In this document: positions 22,565 to 34,328 of the stretch, piece after piece
Position numbering within the stretch: position 1 is the first letter of the stretch
Layout: every line of letters starts with the position of its first letter
NCBI RefSeq assembly: GCF_963259705.1
Contig: NC_081844.1
Span: 50,515,501-50,579,500 of the forward strand
From: Myotis daubentonii
Lineage: Eukaryota; Chordata; Mammalia; Chiroptera; Vespertilionidae
Direction: 5' to 3'
DNA: 64,000 nucleotides
Program-made: the position numbers and the translations under genes
The notes under the pieces: generated by a model
Database searches by the model: none
What the model was told of the DNA's origin: nothing
Seen by the model: the letters and a program-made list of their open reading frames with translations, nothing else

Positions 22565-23110
22565 TTGACTAATACCCCAGGGGTTCCCATGACCCTGCCC
22601 AGGTTCAGTGATTTTCTAGGACAGCTCATAGGATTGACCTTATAGTCATACACTGAGCTATGACTTATAACTATGAAAGGGTACAAAGGAAAATCCGCAA
22701 AGGGAAAAAGCATATGGGGTGAAGTCCAGAGGAAACCAAGAGAAATTTCCAACCTTCCAAAAGTTTACCCCCAGTGGAGTTGTACAGGATGCACTTAATT
22801 CCTGCAGCAATGAATTGTGACAATGTGAACTGTGATATCTACCAGGTAAACTCACTGGAGGCTCAATGACTAAAGTTTTTATTGGGGTTTGGTCATGTAG
22901 GTACCTACAAATTCTAGACTCTTCTAGGAAAGCAGGTATTTAGGACAAATCACATAGTTTGCATTGTTTAGGCACAGTGAACCATTTTTTCAATTAAGAT
23001 GGTTCTCTATTTCTGAACGCCAAGTTCTCAGATGCCAGCTAAGGACCAACCTGCAGGAGGTCTTCTTCTAAAATTAAGAGTCTTAGGCTGCTCTGTCATA
23101 TTTTCTGCAT
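22565..23110. repeat. Old ERV-L-type LTR (MER21-like)
   Basis: Recognised in order: 'gttcccatgaccctgcccag', 'tatgaaagggtacaaaggaa', 'gggtgaagtccagaggaaac', 'tggttctctatttctgaacg', 'ctaaggaccaacctgcagg'. Long non-coding LTR. Family name tentative. Frames at 22543-22855 (minus) are chance. Confidence 0.5.
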
Positions 23111-23129
23111 AGGAAGTCATACAGTTAAG

Positions 23130-23190
<61 letters not shown>
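23130..23190 (+). repeat. (TA)n microsatellite
   Basis: About 30 TA units with one interruption (tatacata). Confidence 0.96.
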
Positions 23191-23194
<4 letters not shown>

Positions 23195-23725
23195 TATTTT
23201 AATTCCTTTACTGTAAGATCACTGAGGACTTGGAAGATTTTTTTCTTACTCCATCAATTCCATCAGTATGGAATAAGATTCCTGCCGGATGGGAGACATT
23301 CCACAAGTACTGGTGATTAGAAGGTCTGCTGATTCAAGAAGGAACAGCAAAAAATAGGTAGGGAAAAAAACTCAACAGGGCGGAGGGCATTTCTGCTATC
23401 CCATTCTGAATGGAGTCCCCTATATTAACTATGATTTTCCCATATCAAAGAATAGGGGATGGAACAAACTTGATAAAAGATAAGGGATACCATTATGAAT
23501 AATATTGCTACTGACCTCAGATAATTTACTATATATATGTTTATATATAATATTTTTATATATGTACTTTTTAAGAAAGCAGGACTATGCAATTTTGTTC
23601 AATAAAATTCTGTCAGATCACTGACATTTTAATCCTATCAAGTCTCAATTATTCTTATTCCACTCAGAACACAATACATATATTATAACACGTGTCTCAA
23701 ATTTATTTGCTTACAAAAAGACTCA
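23191..23725. other. AT-rich unique sequence
   Basis: Nothing recognised. Confidence 0.35.
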
Positions 23726-23729
23726 CTGA

Positions 23730-23885
23730 GCACTTACTGTTACTGAGATATAAATATTATGAGCCCCATAATAAGAATAGCTAATACACAGGGCCAGTGT
23801 TCTAAGCATCACTTCAAGAGGTAGATACTGCTATATATTGGTCTTTTACAGACAAAGTTACTAAGGAAGTTCACCCTCCTGAGCA
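23730..23885 (+). repeat. MIR-like SINE
   Basis: 'actgagcacttactgttact', 'gggccagtgttctaagcat' and 'gacaaagttactaaggaag' match the MIR order. Confidence 0.45.
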
Positions 23886-24755
23886 GTTACTCTGGAAAAT
23901 ATGCTCTTAATTACTCTGTTATAATGATTATCACATCCTTGAAAGACTCACAGTCTTTTGTTTCACATAAAAATATATTTTTACATAAAATATTATTTTG
24001 ACAAAATTAGAGAAAAAATATTCTTGTTCCATTTTAATGTTTTCCTCTCCCCCACTTTAAAATAAAAGGGCTACAATATTGCTAGATTTTCTCATTTCAG
24101 ACTTGGTAAGTTATATGGTTTTATTGAACAATTTATCATTTAGTGATTCATAAAAAAGTAGCGACAATGTATTTAGCATTTGTGACTATTCTGAACACAA
24201 ATAAAAGGGAAGTTATATTGGTTTAAAGAAAAAATAGATATGCACACTGAAATCTTTTTATCCCTACAGGTGTGAGATAGTTGATTTTTGCTATTGTACA
24301 ATTAGAGTGACTGTTTAAGAAGAGAGCTTTTCATTTCTCTCTGAATAGCATGCACTTTTATCATTAATTGCCTCGCACGCAATGACACAATTAATACACA
24401 GCAGAGCCTGGAAGAACTCACAGAAAGGAAACTGTACTCCTGACATTTTTATTTTTTTACTTCTTACAGAACAAATTAAAAGTCTAAAATGTTATAAACC
24501 AGCTGCACTATGTCAAACTCAAACTGCAGTTTGGAAATGCAGATATAATTTCACCCCTGGATAAGGAAACAATAATTGGTGTGAGGAAGGAGTTGTCAGG
24601 ACTGTTTTCATGTTGCTAGGTCAACATTAACATTCAAGTTCAGAAGATAGAAATGTTCTGTAGCTGTGGGCTAGGCTCTTCACAGCATGACTAAGATAAT
24701 AGACATTTCAAAGATATTGTTTTAATTTACAACCACTTAAAAACTCATTCAGGTG
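23886..24755. other. Unique sequence
   Basis: No recognised transposon. 24240-24580 contains homeodomain-type AATTA words and a long unbroken unique stretch; see findings. Confidence 0.4.
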
Positions 24756-24759
24756 ACTG

Positions 24760-24910
24760 ATACCATTCTCAAGTCATACTGGAGGCAACTGTGCCTTAGG
24801 AAGGCTAAGTGATGGTCTCAGGGTTACATAAGTAAAAAGTCCAAGTAAGCAGCAACTTGCACTCAGATCCTCTCTCTCCAGAGTTAGTACTCTTAACCCC
24901 TAAGCCACAT
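24760..24910 (+). repeat. MIR SINE
   Basis: 'aactgtgccttaggaaggct', 'aagtgatggtctcagggtta' and the 'gcactcagatcc' end match the MIR antisense/sense core with divergence. Confidence 0.5.
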
Positions 24911-25087
24911 GGCCTCTCAAATATCTATGAAGGTACCTAGATTTGAGTATAACAGACATGTTCAGTACCATGTAGTGAGCTCCAATTCTCCATGTGTCTC
25001 TTACATCTCTTACAAGAAGAACCATTGATTGCTTTTGTTCTGAGATATCTTTTTAAGGATGTTTGTATAGTGGCTAGCATTGCAGCA

Positions 25088-25403
25088 TCCTATATAATAA
25101 AAGGGTAATATGCAAATCAACTGAATGGAGGAACGACTGGTTGCTATGATGCGCACTGACCACCCAGGGGCAGACGCTCAATGCAGGAGCTTCCCCCTGG
25201 TGGTCAGTTCGCTCCAACAGGAGGAACGCCACTCAGCCAGAAGCTGGGCTGATGGCTGGCGAGCACAGTGGTCTGCCTCCAAGGCAGCATTAAGGACGTC
25301 CAACTGACTTAGGCCCACTCCCTGCCTGAGGGCTCCGGACTGCTAAAGGGCACAGGAACTTCCCCCTGCCCCAGTGCACAAATGTCATGCACTGGGCCTC
25401 TAG
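25088..25403 (+). mobile_element. Helitron (HeliBat-type), full-length non-autonomous, 316 bp
   Basis: Both termini are intact. The 5' end is TCCTATATAATAAAAGGG, the 3' end is the hairpin 'cagtgcacaaatgtcatgca' with 'ctgggcctctag', ending CTAG. It sits between host A (25087) and T (25404), the Helitron A|T target, with no target duplication. No Rep/helicase coding sequence; moved in trans. The 60-codon frame at 25125-25307 is not a gene. Confidence 0.95.
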
Positions 25404-26531
25404 TAGAGATATAATCTCCCTATCGAGCAATGGACAGGCATGCTTACTGCCTATTAAAAATATTAGGGATTCCTACACTCAGGATTCTGCCCCCCCTCCT
25501 CCACAATCAACTCAGTATGCTTGCAGGTGTCACTTCACCATCTTGGCATTGTCTCAGAAGAACTGATCTTGGGAAACCAGCTCAAGAAAATAGCTGATAG
25601 TCTGGCTACTGCTATTTTTCAATGGGTAATAAAGTCCTTTGTTGCCAAAAACAACCCAAAATTTAAAAAATGTCCTTAAATTGGAAGTAGGTTTAGGTTC
25701 CATGGTGCCTAAAGTTTATTACTATTTTGGGGTCCCTCTTGAAGGCAAAACATAAAAATTACATATACAAAATTAAGTTCAAGGCTGCTAGCAAGTGAGG
25801 GGTCCTGTAATAAAAGTTTTATTCATGGTAAATCCATCTCTGTCTGAACTTTATTTTTGGAAGTCATAAATTTCCAATTTGACAAATGGCTCCAAATGAC
25901 TTTTCACTTCCCAAAGCAGCAAACCTACACATCGCATAGTGCCTCATTTTAGAAAATAGCTCTTAATTTTTGTTTCAGGGGCAAAATAAAAATCTATAGT
26001 ATCTCTCCCATGCCAAAATGTTTTCAACACTCTTGTGTCTTGGTCGGATTTATAGATAAATCTAGGGGGTATATATTTTTTTTCATCTGTTGACTCTAAA
26101 GTAAATATGATCAAAATAATGTCTTAAATTAATTTATAAAACCTGCCCTGGTGACAAGAATAGTTAAGTTCTAGCATCATTGAACCCAAACTCCTGAAAT
26201 GTTGAATTCATGGAAATCGTACCATGAATGTTGATATAGTTTCAACGTGGGTATGTGGCAGCTCTATGATGCTTGAAACATGAGGGAAAAGACATACTTT
26301 GTATGACACTCTGAAAGTAGCAAATGATCTTTTGCATACAGCACTGAAGAGGAAAAAAAATAGCTTACCTCATTTTGTTGTGTAAAATCATGCCTTTTAA
26401 CACAGTAAAAGCTTGAAATAGTTAAAACCATTCACAAGTCATATTCGTGTATTGTTCACTGATAACAATTATAGGTAAAACATTATAAATATGGACGTCA
26501 ATAAACAAGTAAGAAAATAAAGTTCACCTAC
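25404..26531. other. Unique sequence
   Basis: No recognised repeat. Lies downstream of the candidate exon if that exon's minus-strand gene is real. Confidence 0.35.
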
Positions 26532-26582
26532 TTTTGAGATATTACTCGATCGACTTGCAGATCGTCCTGGGGATTTTTCATT
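26532..26582 (-). CDS. Candidate 51-nt cassette exon (partial CDS)
   Basis: On the minus strand a pyrimidine-rich acceptor (TTTTATTTTTCAG, with a CTAAT branch-like word upstream) is followed by exactly 17 codons, then a GTAGGTGA donor. The peptide is NEKSPGRSASRSSNISK: Ser/Arg-rich, stop-free in this frame and divisible by three, as for an alternatively spliced phospho-regulated insert. It holds three CpGs in AT-rich DNA, arguing for constraint. The surrounding 95-codon frame (26756-26469) is intron read-through. No other exon is confidently found, so the gene is not identified. Confidence 0.4.
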
Positions 26583-28866
26583 CTGAAAAATAAAATTAGA
26601 GTCATTGATTAAACATACGGCAATAGTCTTCACCACGGAGAAAAGGAAAAGCATAGCAAAGGCATATGTGTAAACGCTCTTGGTGTTGGTCTGATAGATG
26701 TACAAACTGCTTATACAGGATGGCTTATTTCTTACTAAATAGTGTGTCTCTAGCATGTATCAGTGTCCCTTTTCAAAATGTTTCCATTGACACCAGGGTA
26801 TAGATCAGTCAAGAAGTATTTATTTCCAGAAAATGCTTATTTCTCTAGAAAAAACGTATGCAGTTCCTTTGAAATAAAATTAGACAGTAGAAATACAGCC
26901 CATTACTTTCCCTTTTGCTTTTGCTACCAGGAAATTCTGAGTAAATTCTGGGTCTCAGTGTTGGTAAATATTGCATACATCTGACCCCTCCTTCTAACAT
27001 GTACTTTATTGGTTTTCCTGTTATTTTCCCTTTGAAATAAAATAATCTAAAATATACTTTTCACATAAAAATATTTAATTGTTTAAATTAAAAATACTTT
27101 AAAAATTATTTTAAAATTTAAAATGCAAAATTAAGTTAAAAATTACCTCAATGTTTGCCTTTTAAAGATTTTCTAATTTCATAGACAAGCAGCATAAAAA
27201 AAGGTTTTGAATAAATAACTTTAAAAAAAGTCATACAATTTTAAAGGAGGAAGGAACCTTAAAGAGTGTCAACCCTTCCTTGGAAACCCAGAAACATTCT
27301 GTTCCTGCCAGTCATGGAGTCGGTGCCAGTGAGGCCTTCTGACCGGTCCATTCTGGTGCTTTCCACTCCACCAATTACCTGCTGGTGGATAAGTGACTGG
27401 CACTTAACACGTAGCAAGAGATCACAGTGCTCTTCTTCCGCCCAGAAAATATGGGAAGAACTTGTTCTGGAAATCAGAAGTTGTGAAAGATCTGAATTAA
27501 CCTTGTCACTGAAATACTTTAGGATTCTCTTAAATAGAAATTTTCTGAGCATCTGGACTCAGCACAAAAGTGGACTTGAGCAGACACCTTGACAGAGGTC
27601 ATTTTTGAGAACGTAGTTGTTATAACAACCTTCGGATCAGAAATCGCCCCATGATGATGGCTTGAGACAGTTTCAGAAACATGCTGATGACAGGATATGG
27701 CAAACGTGTCATTGTGGAAACACAGTAGCTGCATTCACTGCAGACTGTCACAGCATCAGGCACAGGTTTGCAGATAGATATTCCAGCTGAACAGTACTTT
27801 TTCCTTTACATGCAACATCCATCTCCTGCAACCACTCATGTCACTGTGGAGCATGTTATTACAGAGCGAGATGAGTCCCAACGATACGATTAGTTACACC
27901 TCATAACAGCCCCGTGATCCAGGGGGAGATTAATGTATCTACTACCCACAGACATTTTTCCTTGATTAGCTTCCCCTGGTGATGGAGAGAGGTACTTTTC
28001 AACTGACATCTCAACTCCTCTTCTAGAGACTAGAAAACAAAAGCAATCCATCTTTCCTTCTCGGTGAAATTCAGGATTTTGACACAATGGGACAGAGGTA
28101 AACCGGCCACACAATATTAATAGGCTTGGGGAACAGTTTCGTTGTCCAGTGTTTTGTTATGTTTTCTATATGAAAATGGTATTTGAGGACGTGATTGAGG
28201 AACTAGAATTGAAAGGTGCTTCAGCAGGAAACAAGAAGTGCTGTAGGAAATGTAATTTGGCATCAGATGACCTAATTTTTCAACCAAATAGGACTTTGTG
28301 GTGCTGTTTTCAGATAGAACAAGGAGGGTAAGGCTCCCTCCACAACTGAATGAGTTCAGCACAGGATTATAATTAGGAGATAATTCCATACTCTTCCCCA
28401 GCATTCCCCAATCTAATGGGGAGAAAGCACCTGATTGATTATTTAGTTCTTCAAGGGATCTTTAATGTGAAATCCGTTGGTTCCATTTTCTCCTAAAACT
28501 AGGTGAGGCATTGAAAGAAATGACTGAGCTCACGCAAAGGTTAAATTTGTTGCCATGGCTTCATTCCCTATTGTCTCTATTCCAGTTACCATATAGGAAC
28601 AGAGGTGCACTGTTTGCCATGTTGGCAGTGACAAGAGTAAGCAAGCGACTGACTTGCAATTAGACCTGTGGGAGTGTACTAGCTCTAGCAGGAATGTATT
28701 GTTTGACATTTCAGGAGTTAAATTTCCCTCACTATGAAGCAGAGACTGTTGTAAGAATCAAGCAAGTTATAACTGAAACCATTTTATAGATTGCAAGGTT
28801 ATAATATTTCCATTATTGTTTACAGGCAGAGAAAACACCAAAAGAGTGCCCTCAAATTTCATGACA
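26583..28866. other. Unique sequence with open frames on both strands
   Basis: No recognised transposon. 27259-27592 is open on both strands for about 100 codons. 27519-28404 has further minus frames of 71-95 codons. None shows a domain. See findings. Confidence 0.4.
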
Positions 28867-29079
28867 GCCCGGCCAGTGTGGCCTGTGGTTGAGTGTTGAC
28901 CTATGAACCAGGAGGTCACGGTTCAAATCCGATCAGGGCACATGCCCAGGTTGCAGGCCCAATCCTCAGTATGGGGCATGCAAAAGGCAATTGATCAATG
29001 ATTTTCTCTCATCATTGATGTTTCTATCTTTCTCCCTTCCTCTCTGAAATCAATAAAAATTATTTATTTTTAAAAATTT
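28867..29079 (+). repeat. Ves SINE
   Basis: Head 'gcccggccagtgtggcctgt', B-box region 'cacggttcaaatccgatcag', body 'ggcccaatcctcagtatggg', tail 'tctctgaaatcaataaaaat'. Similar flanks 'aaatttcatgac' and 'aaattttatgatg' suggest a diverged target duplication. Confidence 0.9.
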
Positions 29080-30458
29080 TATGATGATCATCACAGATTA
29101 CGAGACTCATAATTTTCATATAAACATTTGAGTTCCTCAGTTCTGTAATTCTGCCTCTATTGTGGATTAGATTTTGATATATAAAATTTAAGAACAGAAA
29201 ATCAAAATTTTCTCTACCCAAGGGAGTTAAAGAGGTTTGGTCTGCCTTGCCTTTGAAGCAAAGAGCCAGGAGCACTTTATCTCTTGGAAAACTTCCAAAG
29301 CTATCTGTCCAATTTTCTATTTATTAATTGTGTGGTTTGTGCCATTACTATTGCAATGACATATTCTTCTTTGTAGATTAGTCAAATACAGTTGTCATAC
29401 CTCATTATGATCAGTTTAAATACTTTACCTTAGATGAAACAGAAGCTGTCTCAGATTCTGACATCACTTACTGGGACCCAAATTATAGTGACCTTGTAGG
29501 TCAATAAAAGTTGGAGCCAAAAAGTTCTAACAAGTCTGCATGGAAAGTCTGAGGCTAGCAGATCATTTATAATATGCAGATGGAGAGACTTGGTTTTATA
29601 ATTGCTTTTTAATATGTGTAAGAGGTTTCAGAATTTGGTTTGATATGATTGTATCTGAGAGTGTCAGTTTTTTGTGATTATTATTGATAATAAATAATAT
29701 TTTAAAATTTCATCTCAATTAAGCGTGGTTGGATTTTTATTAACAGCAAGAAATACAATGATTACCAAATAAAAAATCATTACTAAATTGTTTTAATATA
29801 TTATAAATGTCATGATCTAAGGAAAGTGGCATAGTCCCTTTAAAGGAAATGGTCTGTGTTAGAGAAGACACAATATGACTGGCTTTGTTTCTACATAGGA
29901 ATACTCTATATTTTATAGCATTGATCAGAAGAGGGCAGTAAGGAAGCTTGTAGCAGGTTTTATATGTAAACTGAAGGAAAAACTAACTATTCTGGAGTGA
30001 AGAAACTGGAATAAGACAGTCTCACACAGACCACTGTTATGATGCTATTCTGCAGTATATTCCACTCTTCCCCCCTGCCTCCCCGCAGGCTAAAAGTCAA
30101 GAGTATTGGAAGGAAAAAAAAGAGTGAGATAATTTGGAGGGTGACTTGAAGAATTCTAAATAGAAAACAGACTATTTTTGCTAGGGTAACTAAAGCTTAT
30201 AATAGAAGAAAGTCTCTGAAAACAATGAAACATAAACAAAAAATAAACAAGAACATAGCAAAAAATGACTAATGCAATAAAAACTTAACTAATAGATATA
30301 TAAAAATCCCATGTCCATTAACTGAAACATACTCTTTTTAATGTTTATGAAACATTTAAGAATTATTTGACCTCAAATAATACCTTAAAATATTTAAGTA
30401 GGAATTTTATAAGGCACTTCTCTTGATATTGAGCAAATAAAATTAGAAATACAAATTT
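29080..30458. other. AT-rich unique sequence
   Basis: Nothing recognised. Small frames at 29060-29275 and 30363-30557 partly overlap the SINEs. Confidence 0.35.
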
Positions 30459-30472
30459 AAATGTGACTAATC

Positions 30473-30683
30473 TTTTGTTGTTGTTCTTAATCCTCACCTG
30501 AGGATATTTTTTCCATTGATTTTCAGAGAGAGAGAGGAGAGATTGGTTGCCTTCCACAGGTACCCCAACCAGGGCCAGGGATCAAACCTGCAACCTAGGT
30601 ACCTGCCCTTGACATGGAATCAAACCCACAACTCTCTGGTGAGCAAGCCTACGCTCTAACCACTGAGCAATGCCGGCCAAGGT
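30473..30683 (-). repeat. Bat tRNA-SINE, Ves-related, distinct subfamily
   Basis: The left part contains the small palindrome 'aatcctcacctgaggat' and 'tccattgattttcagagag', a bat SINE tail version. The right part ends 'ctaaccactgagcaatgccg'. Flanked by AAATGTGACTAAT at 30459-30471 and 30685-30697. Confidence 0.85.
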
Positions 30684-30852
30684 AAAATGTGACTAATGAA
30701 TCTTTGTCATCTGAAAATTAATTACCAAATCTTTAGATAATGCTTCTTCTAACAAAATGAAGACTCTCTGGGAAATCATAGCCAGACACTCTAGAAAACA
30801 GCACACTAACACCTTTGGAACACCACAAAAGCTGTATCCAGGTAAGCATTTA

Positions 30853-31078
30853 TTTTATTTATTTAAAATATATTTTTATTGACTTCAGAGAGGAAGGGAA
30901 GGAGAGAGAGAGATAGAAATATAAATGATGAGAGGGAATCATTGATTGGCTGCCTCCTGCACACCCCCTACTGGGGATCGAGCCCGCAACTCAGGCATAT
31001 GCCCTTGACTGGAATTGAACCCAGGACACTTTAGTCCGCAGGCCAAAGCTCTATCCACTGAGCCAAACTGGCCAGGGC
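30853..31078 (-). repeat. Ves SINE
   Basis: Antisense: 'ttgacttcagagaggaagg', 'cctactggggatcgagcc', 'ctatccactgagccaaactg', 'gccagggc'. Flanked by CAGGTAAGCATTTA (30839-30852) and CAGATAAGCATTTA (31079-31092). Confidence 0.93.
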
Positions 31079-31379
31079 CAGATAAGCATTTACAAATGTA
31101 AATGGCTTTGTTATTAAAGAACACAGTTCAAAATAAAATAATATAGTGAAAGTTATAAAATATAAAAGCTAAATAGGAAGGATAAAGAAATACTTTTTTT
31201 ATAGCAGGTCTTTCTAATATAATTACAAAATAGATGAACTTCTTATAACGTTTATTAAGGAAAAGAGAGAGCAACATTATATAAGAAATGAGAAAGGATA
31301 CAGAACTGAAGACACAGAAGGGATCAGAAAAACAGATTATAAAAGCTACATGTAGTGCTATTGCAACAAATTTGAAAAC

Positions 31380-32320
31380 CTGGAGGAAATGAGTCATAGT
31401 CTGGCAAAATCAAAGTTACCAGAATTTATTCAACATAAAGGGGAAAACTTGATAGACAATAAAGAAGAGATTGGAAAACTCAATGAAAGTCTGTATGCCC
31501 TAAAAAGATAAGGGCATGATGATTTCATAACTGAGCTGCATCTTACTTCTAAAGAATAGTTCCAATTTTATTTATACTATTCTTGACCATAGAAACATAC
31601 ATTTTCCTAATTCATATTTTTAATCTTGCATAAATGAAACTTCCAATGTATTAATAAAGTACACAACAAGAAATAAAAATTAAAATAAAATTATGCTTTA
31701 GTCTTATTTGAGATAACAGATACAAAAAAAATCTTTAAAAATATTTGCTTTTATCTAAATAGTAGCTTATATATCTTTGCTACACCAGAAGTTTATTCAA
31801 AATGTGCACTGGGAATAGAATAAGTCTGACTTATTCCAGTCATTTTCTTATCAGGAATTCTGTCAACATAATTCTTTAGATACATTGAAAGGGCAAACTA
31901 TAATCTTATAATTAAATGCCAAAAAGATATTTGACAAACCTCAGCAGTCTTGTTAGAATGTAAGCTCTAAGTGAAATAAGAATTGAAGGAAACTTCTTAA
32001 AGTGATAAAGACAATATTCTAAAACCATTACAAATATTCTAAATGGTAAAATACTAGGTTATGTTAATTAAAGAAATTCTATTAGGAATGCTTGTTCTTG
32101 CTATTATTACTCAACCTGTTTTAGAGTTTCTAGCAAATAGGATAATAAGAAAAAGAATTATTTTGTAGAAAAAATATTTAAAAAGAAGCAATAAAACAAT
32201 CTTCTTTCATTGATAATATGTTGTTATGGAAATTCCAAGAGTCTCTAATTAAAAAAGAAAACTACCACAATTAAGGACTAGATACAGGATAATTATATTA
32301 TGACAGAGTCTATCAAGTTT
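31380..32320 (+). pseudogene. LINE-1 ORF2 remnant, left part
   Basis: Sense L1 ORF2 phrases in order: 'gattggaaaactcaatgaaa', 'gccaaaaagatatttgacaa', 'ctcaacctgttttagagttt', 'ggaaattccaagagtctcta'. The frame is destroyed. It belongs to the reverse-transcriptase half. It continues at about 32740 after an interposed MaLR-like repeat. Confidence 0.55.
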
Positions 32321-32324
32321 TCTA

Positions 32325-32735
32325 AAATCCCTTCTCCCTTCTCCTGTACTGACAAAATAGTAACTGGGTAGACATCTTTCTAGTTACATTATATTTCCAG
32401 TGACAGGTTGCCTATGACTCAATTCCCTCCAGTGAGATGTGAACAGAGCCAGCAATCATCAGTTTCCTGCCTGCCCCATAAATCTAAAATTTCTTCCACA
32501 CTTTTTGTATTACTCTGTGCTAAGATGGTGAGTATCAGAGCAAGCCAGGAAGCCACTTAATAGGTTAGTAGAGCTGAATTCTCTTGAGTCCTTGAATGAC
32601 CACATTGTGAAGAGCCCTCTGACAATTTGGAACATACTCTCTAAACTGTCATGAGAGAGAGAGATAAACTTGTATTTCTTTCAAGCCATCACATTTTTTG
32701 GATTTATTATAACAGTTTAGTCTATCCTAATGGAA
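32325..32735 (+). repeat. Old MaLR-like LTR/repeat inserted in L1
   Basis: Words such as 'agccaggaagccacttaata', 'tgagtccttgaatgaccaca', 'gagagataaacttgtatttc' and 'aagccatcacattttttgga' fit the end of an MLT1/MaLR-type LTR. Edges uncertain. Confidence 0.4.
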
Positions 32736-32739
32736 ATAC

Positions 32740-33575
32740 TGCAAAATCAATTGCTTTCTCTCTTCTAGCAATAAATATCCAGAAATGTAATAATAAAAAC
32801 AAACAAAAAACATTTAGGAACACATTTCACAAGGAAATCATAAAGTCTTATTAAAATATAAACTATAAAATCTTACTGAGAAGTATAAATCATGATCTGA
32901 ACAAATGAAAGCACCACTCTTTGATGGGAAGATATAAATCCTCTACAAATTGACATATAAGTAGAAGGTAGTTCCAATGAAGTCTCCAATGAGGCTTATT
33001 TCTTCCTTTCTGAAGTAGAAAGGAGACAGAAGGATCTTAAAGAACATACATAGAAAAAGAAATGCCTTAGAATATTCCAGAAAACAATGATAAAAAGGAC
33101 ATCCTCTTATGCGAAGCATTGCCCATCTTAAAAGTCACTGTGATTAAGTCAATATAGTATTGGCATAAGAATTAACCAAAAGGTCAGTGAAATCCATAGT
33201 AAGAAAATGAAAATCCAGAAATAGATATAAAAAATTCATACTTAACAAAACTATTATTTCCAGTCAATATTGAAAGGATAGTTAATATAGTAAATGCTTC
33301 TGGACAACTGGCTATCCACATGTAAGAAAAAGTCAACCCTTATCACATAGTGTGTACAATCATAGACTCCAGATTGAATAGTCTGAAATGTGAAAAATAA
33401 AACATAAAAATTATTTTAAGTAGTCTATATATAACTAACACAGGAACCAGAAGCTATAAGTAATCATTAATTATATTCTTTTTAAAAAATACAAAAATTA
33501 AAGTGAATAAACAACAATAGAGTTAGAAAAAGTACAACAGAAGACTGATAAAGTTCAATTTCTATAATATAAATA
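32740..33575 (+). pseudogene. LINE-1 ORF2 remnant, right part
   Basis: Continues the sense L1: 'gaaagcaccactctttgatg', 'tcaatatagtattggcataa', 'gaaaatccagaaatagatat', 'ggacaactggctatccacat'. No open frame survives. Confidence 0.5.
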
Positions 33576-33584
33576 GAGGTTTTT

Positions 33585-33806
33585 GCCCTGGCCGGTTTGG
33601 CTCAGTGGATGGAGCGTCGGCCTAGGGACTGAGAGTCCTGGGTTTGATCCTGGAGGGGCACGTGCCCAGGTTGTGGGATTGATCCCCAACAGGGGGCATG
33701 CCGGAGGCAGCCGATCAATGATTCTCTTTCATCACTGATGTTTCTATCTTTCTCTCCCTCTCCCTTTCTCTCTGAAATCAATAAAGATATATTTTTTAAA
33801 AAAAGA
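33585..33806 (+). repeat. Ves SINE, well preserved
   Basis: Close to a Ves consensus: 'gccctggccggtttggctca', 'gatggagcgtcggcc', 'gttgtgggattgatcccca', 'cggaggcagccgatcaatga', 'tctctgaaatcaataaagat', A-rich tail. The tRNA-like A and B box regions are visible. It is a SINE, not a tRNA gene. Confidence 0.95.
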
Positions 33807-33882
33807 GGAGGAAGGAGATAAGGAAAAAAGCCCTTGAAAAGCAGAAGGGCATAAGAACCTGTTGGATGCCTGTTTATGTAAA

Positions 33883-34328
33883 CTAGAGGCCCAGTGCATG
33901 AAATTCATGCATGTGTGTGTGTGTGTGTGTGGGGCGGGGGGTGTCCCGCGGCCTGGACTGCACCCTCTCGCAGTCTGGGACCCCTCAGCGGACATCCATC
34001 TTGCAATCTGGGATCCCTCGCTCCTTACTGCCTGCCTGCTCTCTCCTTACCACTTGACTTGCTGCTCCTTTGCAGCAGGCTCCTTACTGCTTGGCTTGCT
34101 GCTTCTTAGGGCTGCCATAGAGGTGGGAGAGGTTCCCACTGCTGCTGCTGCACTTGCCAGCCCTAGCCCGGCTTCTGGCTGAGTGGCTGTTACCCCTGTG
34201 GGAGTGCACTGACCACCAGGGGGCAGCTCCTGCATTGAGTGTCTGCTCCTGGTGGTTAGTGCGCATCATAGTGACTGGTTGTTCCAGTCGTTCCACCATA
34301 AAGGTTGCTTAGGCTTTTATTATATAGA
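33883..34328 (-). mobile_element. Helitron (HeliBat-type), downstream member of tandem pair 1
   Basis: Read on the minus strand: 5' TCTATATAATAAAAGCC, then 'gaccaccaggagcagacact', ending with the hairpin 'tgcatgaatttcatgca' and CTAG at 33883-33886. Host base before CTAG is A (33882). Its 5' TC abuts the CTAG of the next Helitron (34329) with no base between. A (GT)n run sits beside the hairpin. Non-coding. Confidence 0.9.
33910..33932 (+). repeat. (GT)n microsatellite in Helitron
   Basis: About eleven GT units next to the Helitron 3' hairpin, continuing into a G-rich run (ggggcgggggg). Confidence 0.85.

Noticed and set aside
33585..33806. tRNA-like sequence with A and B box regions
   Set aside because: It is the tRNA-derived head of a Ves SINE, followed by the SINE body and an A-rich tail, not a folding tRNA gene. 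The same applies to the other Ves copies.
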